Part shown: positions 1-6,486 of the stretch, piece by piece
How the letters are laid out: each line of letters begins with the position of its first letter
How positions within the stretch are numbered: the stretch's first letter is position 1
Source of the DNA: Candidatus Altarchaeota archaeon
Lineage (GTDB): Archaea > Altiarchaeota > Altiarchaeia > IMC4 > QMZM01
DNA: 6,519 bases
Reading direction: 5' to 3'
Assembly: GCA_018897475.1 (NCBI GenBank)
Contig: JAHIKS010000007.1
Coordinates: 1 to 6,519, forward strand
Made by a program: the position numbers and the translations under genes
The notes under the pieces: generated by a model
The model's database searches: none
Seen by the model: the letters and a program-made list of their open reading frames with translations, nothing else
Told to the model about the DNA's origin: nothing

Positions 1-68
1 ACTTGAAAAATTCATCAAATCAAAGAATTAAGTGTCAAATTAGTTTTCAAAACAGTTGAGTTTAACCT
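1..68 (+). other. Upstream region of the XPD-like helicase gene
   Basis: This short AT-rich leader shows no recognisable gene end and no good Shine-Dalgarno sequence before the ATG at 69. The only purine run is GAG at 58-60. TTGAAA at 3-8 could be a -35 box, but the best hexamer 17 bases on (AATTAA, 26-31) matches the -10 consensus poorly, so I do not call a promoter. GTTGAGT at 55-61 fits the integron core-site consensus GTTRRRY and lies 8 bases before the start codon. That motif is degenerate and alone proves nothing. Confidence 0.3.
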
Positions 69-2477
69 ATGACTAATACATCTCTAACTGAAATCGATGG
101 ACTTTTGAATAAGTTTGATTCACTTAAGGGTCTGCAGGAAGAAAAGAGGCGGCATCTTTTAGACAAGGTCAAGAAATTGTTAAATCAATTCGAAGGTGAT
201 TCACATATTATCCTACGTGGGGACTTAGATAAGCGAGACATGCAATGGCTTTTGGATCTTAAAGGCCGTTGGACCCATTATGATGGAATTCTGGAACTCA
301 ATCCAAGATATTATCTCGAAGGGATTGAGGAAAAGGAAATCAAATCATCTCATGAAGAATTCAAACCTAAAATCGGGGAGATAGAGGACCCCAGAACGCC
401 CGCCTCCAAGTATTTCCCCTATGAGAGCTTTCACAAGGGTCAGGAGGAGGGTATTAATGCTATTAAGTCGTCAGCTTCTGTGGGGGAAGTATTACTGTTG
501 AATTCTCCAACAGGGACTGGAAAAACGATTATGGTGTTGTCTGGATTATTGAATATAATTGCTCCAGATGATAAAGTCGTTATTTTGACTAGGACGCATA
601 GCCAATATGATAGCTTTATACAGGAGGTAAGAAAAATCAATAAGGTAGAGGGTTCACCACTAAAGTGTGGTTTTTTAATAGGTAGAAAGAAGGCATGTGT
701 GGTAAATGTTTCAAAAGAGGTGTGTAGGCAAGGAAGAGATAAATCATGCAAAAATCTAAAAAACGGTTTAGATATCCCCTGTTCAAGGAGTTTGTTAGGG
801 TCTCGTGAAAAGAAAATCAGGGAGAGGCAGTTGGGATATGACTGCCCTTATTATACTAATACGTACGAATACGTTCCTGATGGGGGTCTACGACCACGTG
901 AGGATGTCTATCGCCTTGTGGATGAACATCATAAAAAGCCGTTGAATGTTGATGAGTTCAAGGAAAAATGTAATGAGCTACACTTCCCAGCATGCCCTTA
1001 TGAGGTAATGATACTCACTCTTAAAAACGCTAAAGTATTGATTCTCCATTATCAGTATTTTCTGGACTCAGGTATCAGAAAAATTATGTATGCGAAAGGT
1101 CGGATTGGCTGTAGTCCAGACCATACGCACCTGGTTATTGATGAAGCCCATAATATCAGAGAACATATAATCAAACAAGACATTCCTCAGTGCAGTCTTG
1201 ACGACATAAAAGATGCTAAAAAATTCCTCAAACGCGCACACAAGGGCAAATCAGAATACAATCTATCCTCTCTAAAAAAAGAAGTTGAAGGGTCTATTGA
1301 ACTATTGGATGAGGTAATCCAGTCTTTAACTCAATGGTTCAATGAATACCTGACAGTAAAGGAACGTCAAGAGTCTAAAGATGACGACATACCCTTCAAT
1401 ACAAACGAACTTGATAAAAGCATTCAGATTGTTTATGAAAAAGTAGAGGTATTTACTCTTAACAAGACCACTGTCTCAGCCCTAGAAAAAGTACGTCAAG
1501 AAGTATTAAGCCAATTTAGGAAGATGGCAAATGAGGGGGAGTTGCCTGAATTTCTTGATGAACCCATCATCTGCACAGTGGCAAAAGTGTTGGGAGATTA
1601 CATGCATTTGACTGATGAGGAATACATCAAATCTTTTAAATACGAACAAAAAGAACAACAAACCCCAATAGAACCCGATATTAGCGATTATACTATGTCC
1701 CTGAATGTAGCTGAAATCGACCCCCGTCGCAAGATCAAAGAATTAAGAAAAAACTCCAAATCAATGACCTTAATCTCAGGTACATTAACGCCACTTGCTC
1801 AGTTTAGGAAACTATTGTTCTACGACGACATCAACGTCAACACCCACGATACCCCAAACCCTTTTCCAAAAGAAAATAGGAAGATCATGATTCTAACTGA
1901 TGTCACTTCATTATCCAAGAAAAGGAAGGACCCCACAAATATAAAGGCCATAGAAACAACCATTGAAGCTCTAGCAGCAGTAAACGGAAATGTTGGAGTA
2001 TTTTTTCCATCTAAAAACTTCCTTAAAGTATACCGACCATATTGTGAAGGAGTATGTAGCAAGAACAAAAAAGAATTAGTCACTCAAGAAAAAAAGTTCA
2101 AGGAAAGTAAAAATGCCATGCTTATTGGGTATTGTCGAGGACGACTTAGTGAGGGCGTAGACTATTCTGGAGAGCAGATGGTAGCTGTTGCAGTAATAGG
2201 GCTTCCACTAGCACCTCATTCAGAGATTCAGAAACGAATCGAAGAATACTATGGGAAAAGAGGAATGCCTGGTGAAGCGCTAACTTATCATCTTCCGGCA
2301 ATCATTGCAGCAACACAGGCGATAGGACGATGCATACGTTCCCCGACTGACGAGGGTGTATTGGTGCTGGGGGATTACCGATACTGTGAACCCAGATTCA
2401 AAAAATTACTACCTAAATGGATTCATGAGGAAGCAATCCCCAAGAAATCAAATGAAGTCAAAGAGATTATGGAGTAA
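69..2477 (+). CDS. XPD/Rad3-family Fe-S SF2 DNA helicase (DinG/XPD-like)
   Basis: Predicted ATP-dependent 5'-3' DNA helicase of the XPD/Rad3/DinG group, cytoplasmic, with no signal peptide or membrane segment. Motifs seen in order: Walker A SPTGTGKT (146-153); motif Ia TRTHSQ (174-179); Fe-S cysteines C210 (GRKKAC), C227, C259 (DCPYY) and C309 (ACPYE), spaced as in XPD; DEAH box VIDEAHNI (356-363); SGTLTPL (570-576); motif V GRLSEGVDY (691-699); motif VI QAIGRCIRS (750-758). Residues about 365-545 would be the Arch insertion. The core resembles XPD more than E. coli DinG. At 802 residues it is longer than archaeal XPD, mainly through a charged N-terminal region (1-110) that I do not recognise. 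The next in-frame ATG (240) has no better RBS, so the start at 69 is kept. The gene converges on a Gabija operon 105 bases away. A role in defence is inference; a repair-type helicase carried as cargo is the alternative. Arginine codons AGA/AGG look more frequent here than in gajA. Confidence 0.93.
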   Translation: MTNTSLTEIDGLLNKFDSLKGLQEEKRRHLLDKVKKLLNQFEGDSHIILRGDLDKRDMQWLLDLKGRWTHYDGILELNPRYYLEGIEEKEIKSSHEEFKPKIGEIEDPRTPASKYFPYESFHKGQEEGINAIKSSASVGEVLLLNSPTGTGKTIMVLSGLLNIIAPDDKVVILTRTHSQYDSFIQEVRKINKVEGSPLKCGFLIGRKKACVVNVSKEVCRQGRDKSCKNLKNGLDIPCSRSLLGSREKKIRERQLGYDCPYYTNTYEYVPDGGLRPREDVYRLVDEHHKKPLNVDEFKEKCNELHFPACPYEVMILTLKNAKVLILHYQYFLDSGIRKIMYAKGRIGCSPDHTHLVIDEAHNIREHIIKQDIPQCSLDDIKDAKKFLKRAHKGKSEYNLSSLKKEVEGSIELLDEVIQSLTQWFNEYLTVKERQESKDDDIPFNTNELDKSIQIVYEKVEVFTLNKTTVSALEKVRQEVLSQFRKMANEGELPEFLDEPIICTVAKVLGDYMHLTDEEYIKSFKYEQKEQQTPIEPDISDYTMSLNVAEIDPRRKIKELRKNSKSMTLISGTLTPLAQFRKLLFYDDINVNTHDTPNPFPKENRKIMILTDVTSLSKKRKDPTNIKAIETTIEALAAVNGNVGVFFPSKNFLKVYRPYCEGVCSKNKKELVTQEKKFKESKNAMLIGYCRGRLSEGVDYSGEQMVAVAVIGLPLAPHSEIQKRIEEYYGKRGMPGEALTYHLPAIIAATQAIGRCIRSPTDEGVLVLGDYRYCEPRFKKLLPKWIHEEAIPKKSNEVKEIME

Positions 2478-2582
2478 CGTAATGAATTTTACTGAAACTC
2501 CCAGATAACCAATTCTAGATTCAGCAAAATGTTACACTGCTCTTTGGAAACGACATTACAACCTTTGTTTTCTGTATTACCA
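2478..2582. terminator. Convergent intergenic gap with a weak hairpin
   Basis: The gap between the two convergent stop codons carries an imperfect inverted repeat, ATTTTACTGAA at 2486-2496 and TTCAGCAAAAT at 2520-2530. That is 11 positions with one A-C mismatch, which becomes a U-G wobble in the minus-strand transcript, around a 23-base loop. The loop is long and the stem AT-rich, and no U tract follows on either strand. It is therefore at best a poor shared terminator for the helicase gene and gajB. No other strong terminator is visible here. Confidence 0.2.
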
Positions 2583-4367
2583 CTACAAAGTAACCTCACT
2601 GAAATATTCATCAGGAATATGCCCCATAAATCTTGAAGGACTAGTATCTTTCACCCAACCCAGCATAGGTCTGTGAGATACACTTGTCAGATATGCTACT
2701 TTGCGGGCTCTTGTTAGCCCAACATAAAAGATTCGCCGCTCTTCGGCAATTTTATCGTCATCCTTGTGAGTTCGATAGTCAGGGAGTATATCATCTTCTA
2801 AACCAATAAAAAATACAACATCGAATTCACCACCTTTAGACTGATGACTAGATCTAATTTGTATCGCCCCATGACCTAAAAATCGATCGGTTACATGAAT
2901 AAGATCAAGATCATGCTTTTCAGCCTCCGAAGAGATGTCCCTCATCATCTTCTCTATATTAGTCATCCTTCGTTTTGCATCGCCTATGCCAGTTGACGTG
3001 TTTTGTATAATTTCTTCCAATCCCGCAGCGTCTAAAATTTCATGTACTTTGTTCGGGTCAAATTCTAAATTTTCAGTACTTTTAAGTTGATCACGAATTC
3101 TTAAAGCTACATCAAGAGCGTCTTTGTCTCCAAGCCGAAATGCTAATCCACCCTCTTCAACTGCTACCAATACCCTGTGTAAATATAGGCTTGACCTATG
3201 ATTATGTGCAAGTTCTATAACAGCAAGTGCAAGTGCAGTTTCCCATGAATCCTGAAAATTGAGACGAAAACGGTCAAACCACGAAATACCAACTTCATCC
3301 AGTTTTTGTACTGCACATTCCGCCCGATAACGAACTCGAGTAATGATTGCTATATTGCCTGGGTCGCTTACCTTATTATCACCTAATATTTCACTGATCC
3401 ACCCAATAACATATTGTGCCTCATCTTCCGGATCGTTAAACTCAACCCCATATAGATACCCTCGTTCTTTTGAAACAGCCTCTATATTCTTATCCCGTCT
3501 ATTTGAATCAAAACCGATTACTTTTGCAGCAGCTTCTACGATTACCTCATCAGATCTAAAATTATGGCTGAGTACGATCTCAGTTGAACCGAGCAACTCT
3601 TTAATGTTATACACATTCTCTCTTAGGGCACCTCTCCACCCAAATATTGATTGATCATCATCACCAACAATTGTACTCCCAATCGCTGGTTCAGCAAGAA
3701 GTCGAATCATCTCAAGTTGCTGCTTGTCAGTATCCTGAAATTCATCGACAATCACATAGCTAAAGAATCTCGTATATAATCTTTTAACAAAATCTGACTT
3801 CTGAAATAATTGAACTGCAAGGGCAACCAAATCTCCAAAGTCGAGTAAATTCTCATCTCGAAGAATCTGATTGTACTCTTTATAAGCTTCACGTATATCT
3901 GATTGAGGATTATCCTCACCTTGTTCAGAGTATATGCCTCTTCGTTTTAATCCATCAAATATCGTTTTAATCTCAGAAGAAGTAACATCAGTTAAATGCT
4001 TTTCAATAATCTTGTGCAATATCAAATCGCGTTTATCAACTTCGATAATCTCAAAATCCTCTTGAATACCAATGTCACTACCATAGCATCCCAGGATATG
4101 GCGACCAAAAGAATGAAATGTACCTACCCAAACTCGATCCCATTGACTAAATCCTTTGGAACGCAATCGAGCTCTCATAATGCGTGCAGCGAAATCAGTA
4201 AAAGTCACTGCTAAAAGACCACAGGGTTCTGGGATAGCTTCTTTTTCGAAAATGTGCAGTATTTTTTCCGTTATCGTATGCGTTTTTCCACAACCTGGGC
4301 CGGCTAACACTACATAATGGCCTTCGGTCGCTTCAACTACTTCTTTTTGTTTTGGAGTCAAACTCAT
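2583..4367 (-). CDS. gajB: GajB-like UvrD/PcrA-family SF1 helicase of a Gabija system
   Basis: Second gene of a Gabija anti-phage operon. In studied systems GajB binds GajA, is activated by DNA ends and hydrolyses (d)ATP/(d)GTP, depleting nucleotides. A complete UvrD-type SF1A motif set is visible: Q motif LTPKQ (3-7), Walker A AGPGCGKT (22-29), motif Ia TFTDFAA (55-61), Ib GTFHSFG (82-88), motif II VDEFQDTD (207-214), motif III GDDDQSIFGWRGA (235-247), motif IV HNFRS (268-272), motif V HQSKGGEFD (508-516) and motif VI ERRIFYVGLTRARK (543-556). Motif Ia has Phe where UvrD/Rep have Lys. At 594 residues it is about 100 longer than the B. cereus GajB (494). Its ATG overlaps the gajA TGA by four bases (ATGA), pointing to translational coupling; no strong RBS of its own is seen. 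The protein could otherwise be named generic UvrD; the GajB call rests on the coupled OLD-family partner. Confidence 0.92.
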   Translation of the reverse strand: MSLTPKQKEVVEATEGHYVVLAGPGCGKTHTITEKILHIFEKEAIPEPCGLLAVTFTDFAARIMRARLRSKGFSQWDRVWVGTFHSFGRHILGCYGSDIGIQEDFEIIEVDKRDLILHKIIEKHLTDVTSSEIKTIFDGLKRRGIYSEQGEDNPQSDIREAYKEYNQILRDENLLDFGDLVALAVQLFQKSDFVKRLYTRFFSYVIVDEFQDTDKQQLEMIRLLAEPAIGSTIVGDDDQSIFGWRGALRENVYNIKELLGSTEIVLSHNFRSDEVIVEAAAKVIGFDSNRRDKNIEAVSKERGYLYGVEFNDPEDEAQYVIGWISEILGDNKVSDPGNIAIITRVRYRAECAVQKLDEVGISWFDRFRLNFQDSWETALALAVIELAHNHRSSLYLHRVLVAVEEGGLAFRLGDKDALDVALRIRDQLKSTENLEFDPNKVHEILDAAGLEEIIQNTSTGIGDAKRRMTNIEKMMRDISSEAEKHDLDLIHVTDRFLGHGAIQIRSSHQSKGGEFDVVFFIGLEDDILPDYRTHKDDDKIAEERRIFYVGLTRARKVAYLTSVSHRPMLGWVKDTSPSRFMGHIPDEYFSEVTL

Positions 4368-6118
4368 GTTGTGGGTTCATCGCCTCTTGCCAAATAAATC
4401 GCTTTTTTGAAAGCTTTATCAAAGCAATCAGGAATACGGCCTACAGTCTCAACCTCATTAGCTACTGCACGTGCTACTGGAACTTTGAGACGTTTTCCAC
4501 GGGGGTTATTATTAAGGAACTGTGCAACACCCTGGGCATCCTTTGTGAAACTTTGGTTAGTGAGGTAATTATCTAAAGAGGAGGTAGCTCCTTCATCATC
4601 AATTACTCTAAGAATCACTGAAAGGTATCCAATTCGTGCAATTTCCTCCTCAAAATTTGATTCCACAGGAATCCAATCAATTTTTTCTAGTGTTGTTTGA
4701 CGAGTTTCTGCTGAACCATTCTTACCAGAGTCGCGATCCTCTTCATTAATTAAACCCGCTTTATATGCTTCATTCACTAGTCCATTATTTGATTGCAATG
4801 CATCCGTATCAAAAGTAACTGCTACAGGTATTGAAAAATGTTCGCTATTGCAAGAATGTAAGATATATGAGAAAGAGTTCCCGTTTGCGGGTACCACGGA
4901 GATACCATCACGATCAAGATTATACCCCTTCTGCTCGGCAAAAGCCGGCAGAGCGATGACTTCGGATGCCCCTTCTACAACAATAATTGCCCTCGCAAAA
5001 AAAGCATCTGCACGTCCTGAACGCATCATCCTAGCCAATAGCTTAAGATCATTTTCATTGATTTTCGATGAATCTATTTGATGTGTTGTAGCCTGATTTT
5101 GATCAGTTGAAGTCAGGCGGATAAGTCCTAACGGATCAGAGCACTCAACAATAGCTGGTGAGTGGGTTGTCAAAAGTACCGGCCCATCAATTTTCTCTAA
5201 GTCCTTTTGTAAGCAGCGCTGAGCCTGCGGATGCAAATGAGCCTCGGGCTCCTCTATGGCAAGAATTGGCTGAATTCCTCCTGCCGTAGATATTCTATGT
5301 CGAAACATTGCTATTAGTACAAGATTTTGTAAGCCTGTACCATGTCGGGACATATCATAAGCCCTATAGTCTGATTGACGTTTAAGATTAAGACGAAGTC
5401 CCTTAACCAATTGAGTAGGATCCTCAGTAGCAACTGTCATTGAGACATCACCTTGACTGCCCGGAATGTGAGGTGATAAAAGAGTCGTAATACATTTTAC
5501 CAAATCATTAATACCTTCATTTCGGCTAAGTGCTTTATTTGCATTCCGAATATTCGTAATAATGTCTTCTTCAACATCTCCAAGCTCTATGTCATTAAGC
5601 AATTGTGATAGGGCCCCCCTCCCCGTTGCCCTCATTTCTTTCTGAGCATCCCGAATGGCGTCAAGAAAGTATAGGGGAATAGAACGAGCCATCCGAGGTG
5701 AAAAGGGGATAGGATCGTTGTGCCGTCCTTCTGGAGTTAATACCTGGACATTCCAAGTATGGGGTCCTTCCTCATCAGGTTCATATTTGCCTTCTATAGT
5801 GATATAAGTTTCTTCACCCTCCTGAGAAATGCGATCCCTAAAAATAGCCTCTAGCTCTTGATGCTTTTGAAGATCACCAATTTCAATAGCTATGGAAAAA
5901 CTGTTTTCTCCTTCTGATTTGGCCGCATCATTAATATCATCCTCAGAAATTTCGGATTCAAGTCTTTTTGCATCAGGGTCAAGTAATAATCGGAGTGCGT
6001 ATAAAAGATTTGATTTGCCCGTATTATTTTCTCCGACAAATATCGTGGTTTGTGTTGGATATACCTCGATTTTACGAAGATTGCGAAAATTTTTTACTTT
6101 AATTTTTCGTATTTTCAC
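4364..6118 (-). CDS. gajA: GajA-like OLD-family ATPase/TOPRIM endonuclease of a Gabija system
   Basis: Nuclease subunit of Gabija. Studied GajA proteins are tetrameric DNA-nicking enzymes held inactive by normal (d)NTP levels and released when phage replication lowers them. The N-terminal ABC-type ATPase shows Walker A GENNTGKS (29-36), a signature-like SRHGTG (257-262), Walker B and D-loop ILAIEEPEAHLHP (285-297) and the switch His in TTHS (H319). The C-terminal TOPRIM domain shows VEGASE (381-386; E382, E386), PANG (410-413), the DxD pair in FDTDA (D437, D439), an acidic ESNFEEE segment (486-492) and a basic GKRLK stretch (541-545). All key acidic residues appear present, so it should be active. 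Its 584 residues match the 578 of B. cereus GajA. The start is GTG at 6118, preceded by GGTGAT; an in-frame stop lies nine codons upstream and no ATG falls between. It is first in the operon, and its TGA overlaps the ATG of gajB. Confidence 0.93.
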   Translation of the reverse strand: MKIRKIKVKNFRNLRKIEVYPTQTTIFVGENNTGKSNLLYALRLLLDPDAKRLESEISEDDINDAAKSEGENSFSIAIEIGDLQKHQELEAIFRDRISQEGEETYITIEGKYEPDEEGPHTWNVQVLTPEGRHNDPIPFSPRMARSIPLYFLDAIRDAQKEMRATGRGALSQLLNDIELGDVEEDIITNIRNANKALSRNEGINDLVKCITTLLSPHIPGSQGDVSMTVATEDPTQLVKGLRLNLKRQSDYRAYDMSRHGTGLQNLVLIAMFRHRISTAGGIQPILAIEEPEAHLHPQAQRCLQKDLEKIDGPVLLTTHSPAIVECSDPLGLIRLTSTDQNQATTHQIDSSKINENDLKLLARMMRSGRADAFFARAIIVVEGASEVIALPAFAEQKGYNLDRDGISVVPANGNSFSYILHSCNSEHFSIPVAVTFDTDALQSNNGLVNEAYKAGLINEEDRDSGKNGSAETRQTTLEKIDWIPVESNFEEEIARIGYLSVILRVIDDEGATSSLDNYLTNQSFTKDAQGVAQFLNNNPRGKRLKVPVARAVANEVETVGRIPDCFDKAFKKAIYLARGDEPTT

Positions 6119-6121
6119 AGT

Positions 6122-6127
6122 ATCACC
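6122..6127 (-). promoter_or_regulatory. Ribosome binding site of gajA
   Basis: Read on the minus strand, GGTGAT lies three bases before the GTG at 6118. It matches the 3' part of the extended Shine-Dalgarno sequence GGAGGTGATC, for which such close spacing is normal. It supports GTG as the true start, which also gives the usual OLD-family opening (MKIRKIKVKNFR). Confidence 0.5.
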
Positions 6128-6170
6128 ATTATTTTGTTTCTATCAAGTGGTTGCACCCGAAGTCCACGAT

Positions 6171-6194
6171 TTCACTTAACGATTATTTAGTGAA
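6171..6194. repeat. Small hairpin upstream of gajA
   Basis: TTCACTTAA (6171-6179) pairs with TTTAGTGAA (6186-6194) with one mismatch around a six-base loop. It overlaps the -10 box and predicted transcript start of one candidate gaj promoter, so it could serve as an operator. It also contains ACTTAAC, one end of the attC-like element described separately. Confidence 0.4.
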
Positions 6195-6298
6195 CTTTTT
6201 ATTAAGTTAACAATCCGATCGGGAGTAAGGCGAAATTATAAATTGTTTCATCCCAACCACTTGATTATTGAATTCCAGTAAAATAAACCGAGTTAGGC
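6174..6298. other. Possible integron attC-like recombination site
   Basis: ACTTAAC (6174-6180) fits the integron R'' consensus RYYYAAC and GTTAGGC (6292-6298) fits R' GTTRRRY. They are 125 bases apart end to end, within the known attC size range. The inner flanks are partly complementary: TTTAGTGAA (6186-6194) against the reverse complement of the right side, TTTACTGGAA (rc of 6274-6283). That pairing leaves one mismatch and one unpaired base, as in L''/L' boxes with an extrahelical base. The consensus motifs are degenerate, the centre is only weakly palindromic, and no integrase is in the window, so chance remains a real explanation. Confidence 0.22.
6184..6213 (-). promoter_or_regulatory. 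Candidate gaj operon promoter
   Basis: On the minus strand TTGTTA (6213-6208) and TAAATA (6189-6184) are 18 bases apart, a passable sigma-70 type -35/-10 pair giving a leader of roughly 60 bases before the GTG at 6118. A second candidate is a perfect TATAAT at 6240-6235, but it has no acceptable -35 box. In such AT-rich DNA both are weak calls. Confidence 0.27.
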
Positions 6299-6413
6299 AC
6301 TACATCTAGGATTTATGAGGGTTGCGAGCGGGTTATTAACTATTGAGCCAGCAGGAATTAAACAAAATAAACGCCACCCTGCATAAATACGGAGGAATTC
6401 CATTGTTAACTGC
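6266..6413. other. Non-coding stretch between the gaj upstream region and the cloverleaf repeat
   Basis: I see no convincing gene here. It contains the right end of the attC-like site, an 8-bp palindrome GGAATTCC (6394-6401) and a GGAGG at 6391-6395. The GGAGG is followed seven bases later by TTG (6403), which opens a frame running off the window. That frame passes entirely through the palindromic repeat and encodes nothing I recognise. A minus-strand frame of 60 codons (6475-6293) also crosses the repeat and is probably spurious. Confidence 0.5.
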
Positions 6414-6486
6414 ATGGGAATGTGGCCGAATCTTCGATTCGGACACGTGTCAGAGCGACTGCGTCGCTCTGCCACATTCGCGCCAT
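6414..6486. repeat. Cloverleaf-like compound palindrome
   Basis: An outer stem GAATGTGG (6418-6425) pairs exactly with CCACATTC (6472-6479). It can extend by ATGG (6414-6417) with CCAT (6483-6486) across a three-base bulge. Inside lie hairpin 1, CCGAATC-TTC-GATTCGG (6426-6442); a perfect palindrome ACACGTGT (6443-6450); and hairpin 2, CAGAGCGAC-TGC-GTCGCTCTG (6451-6471). No base is left between the elements. It is more GC-rich than its surroundings. This dense, perfect arrangement suggests a dispersed intergenic repeat or the recognition structure of a single-strand DNA enzyme. It does not have tRNA features. Confidence 0.85.

Larger units (their letters stand above)
6142..6265. repeat. 12-bp inverted repeat flanking the gaj upstream region
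   Basis: ATCAAGTGGTTG at 6142-6153 recurs as its exact reverse complement CAACCACTTGAT at 6254-6265. The arms are 100 bases apart and enclose the candidate gaj promoters. A direct repeat TTGTTTC lies just outside the left arm (6134-6140) and just before the right arm (6243-6249). No clear target-site duplication flanks the arms. The pair could be two operator half-sites for a regulator, the ends of a very small mobile element, or part of a larger folded recombination site. Confidence 0.6.

Noticed and set aside
1..31. Sigma-70 promoter for the helicase gene (TTGAAA with AATTAA)
   Set aside because: The -10 hexamer matches only three of six consensus positions in AT-rich DNA, too weak to call.
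440..2083. Minus-strand open frames inside the helicase gene (440-751, 1820-2083)
   Set aside because: They lie antisense within a gene with a full motif set, show low-complexity composition and resemble no protein I know.
3343..5081. Plus-strand open frames inside gajB and gajA (3343-3654, 3996-4214, 4352-4576, 4848-5081)
   Set aside because: They are shadows of the well-supported minus-strand genes, and their translations show no domain features.
5892..6179. Plus-strand frame over the gajA start (95 codons)
   Set aside because: Most of it is antisense to the conserved N-terminus and Walker A of GajA, and the remainder runs into the promoter region. There is no supporting RBS or motif.
6293..6475. 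Minus-strand 60-codon frame
   Set aside because: Its first half is the cloverleaf palindrome translated, the remainder has no recognisable feature, and no RBS was found.
6414..6486. tRNA or structured RNA gene
   Set aside because: The cloverleaf outline lacks an anticodon arm with a seven-base loop, a T-loop and a CCA-compatible acceptor, and its loops are only three bases.
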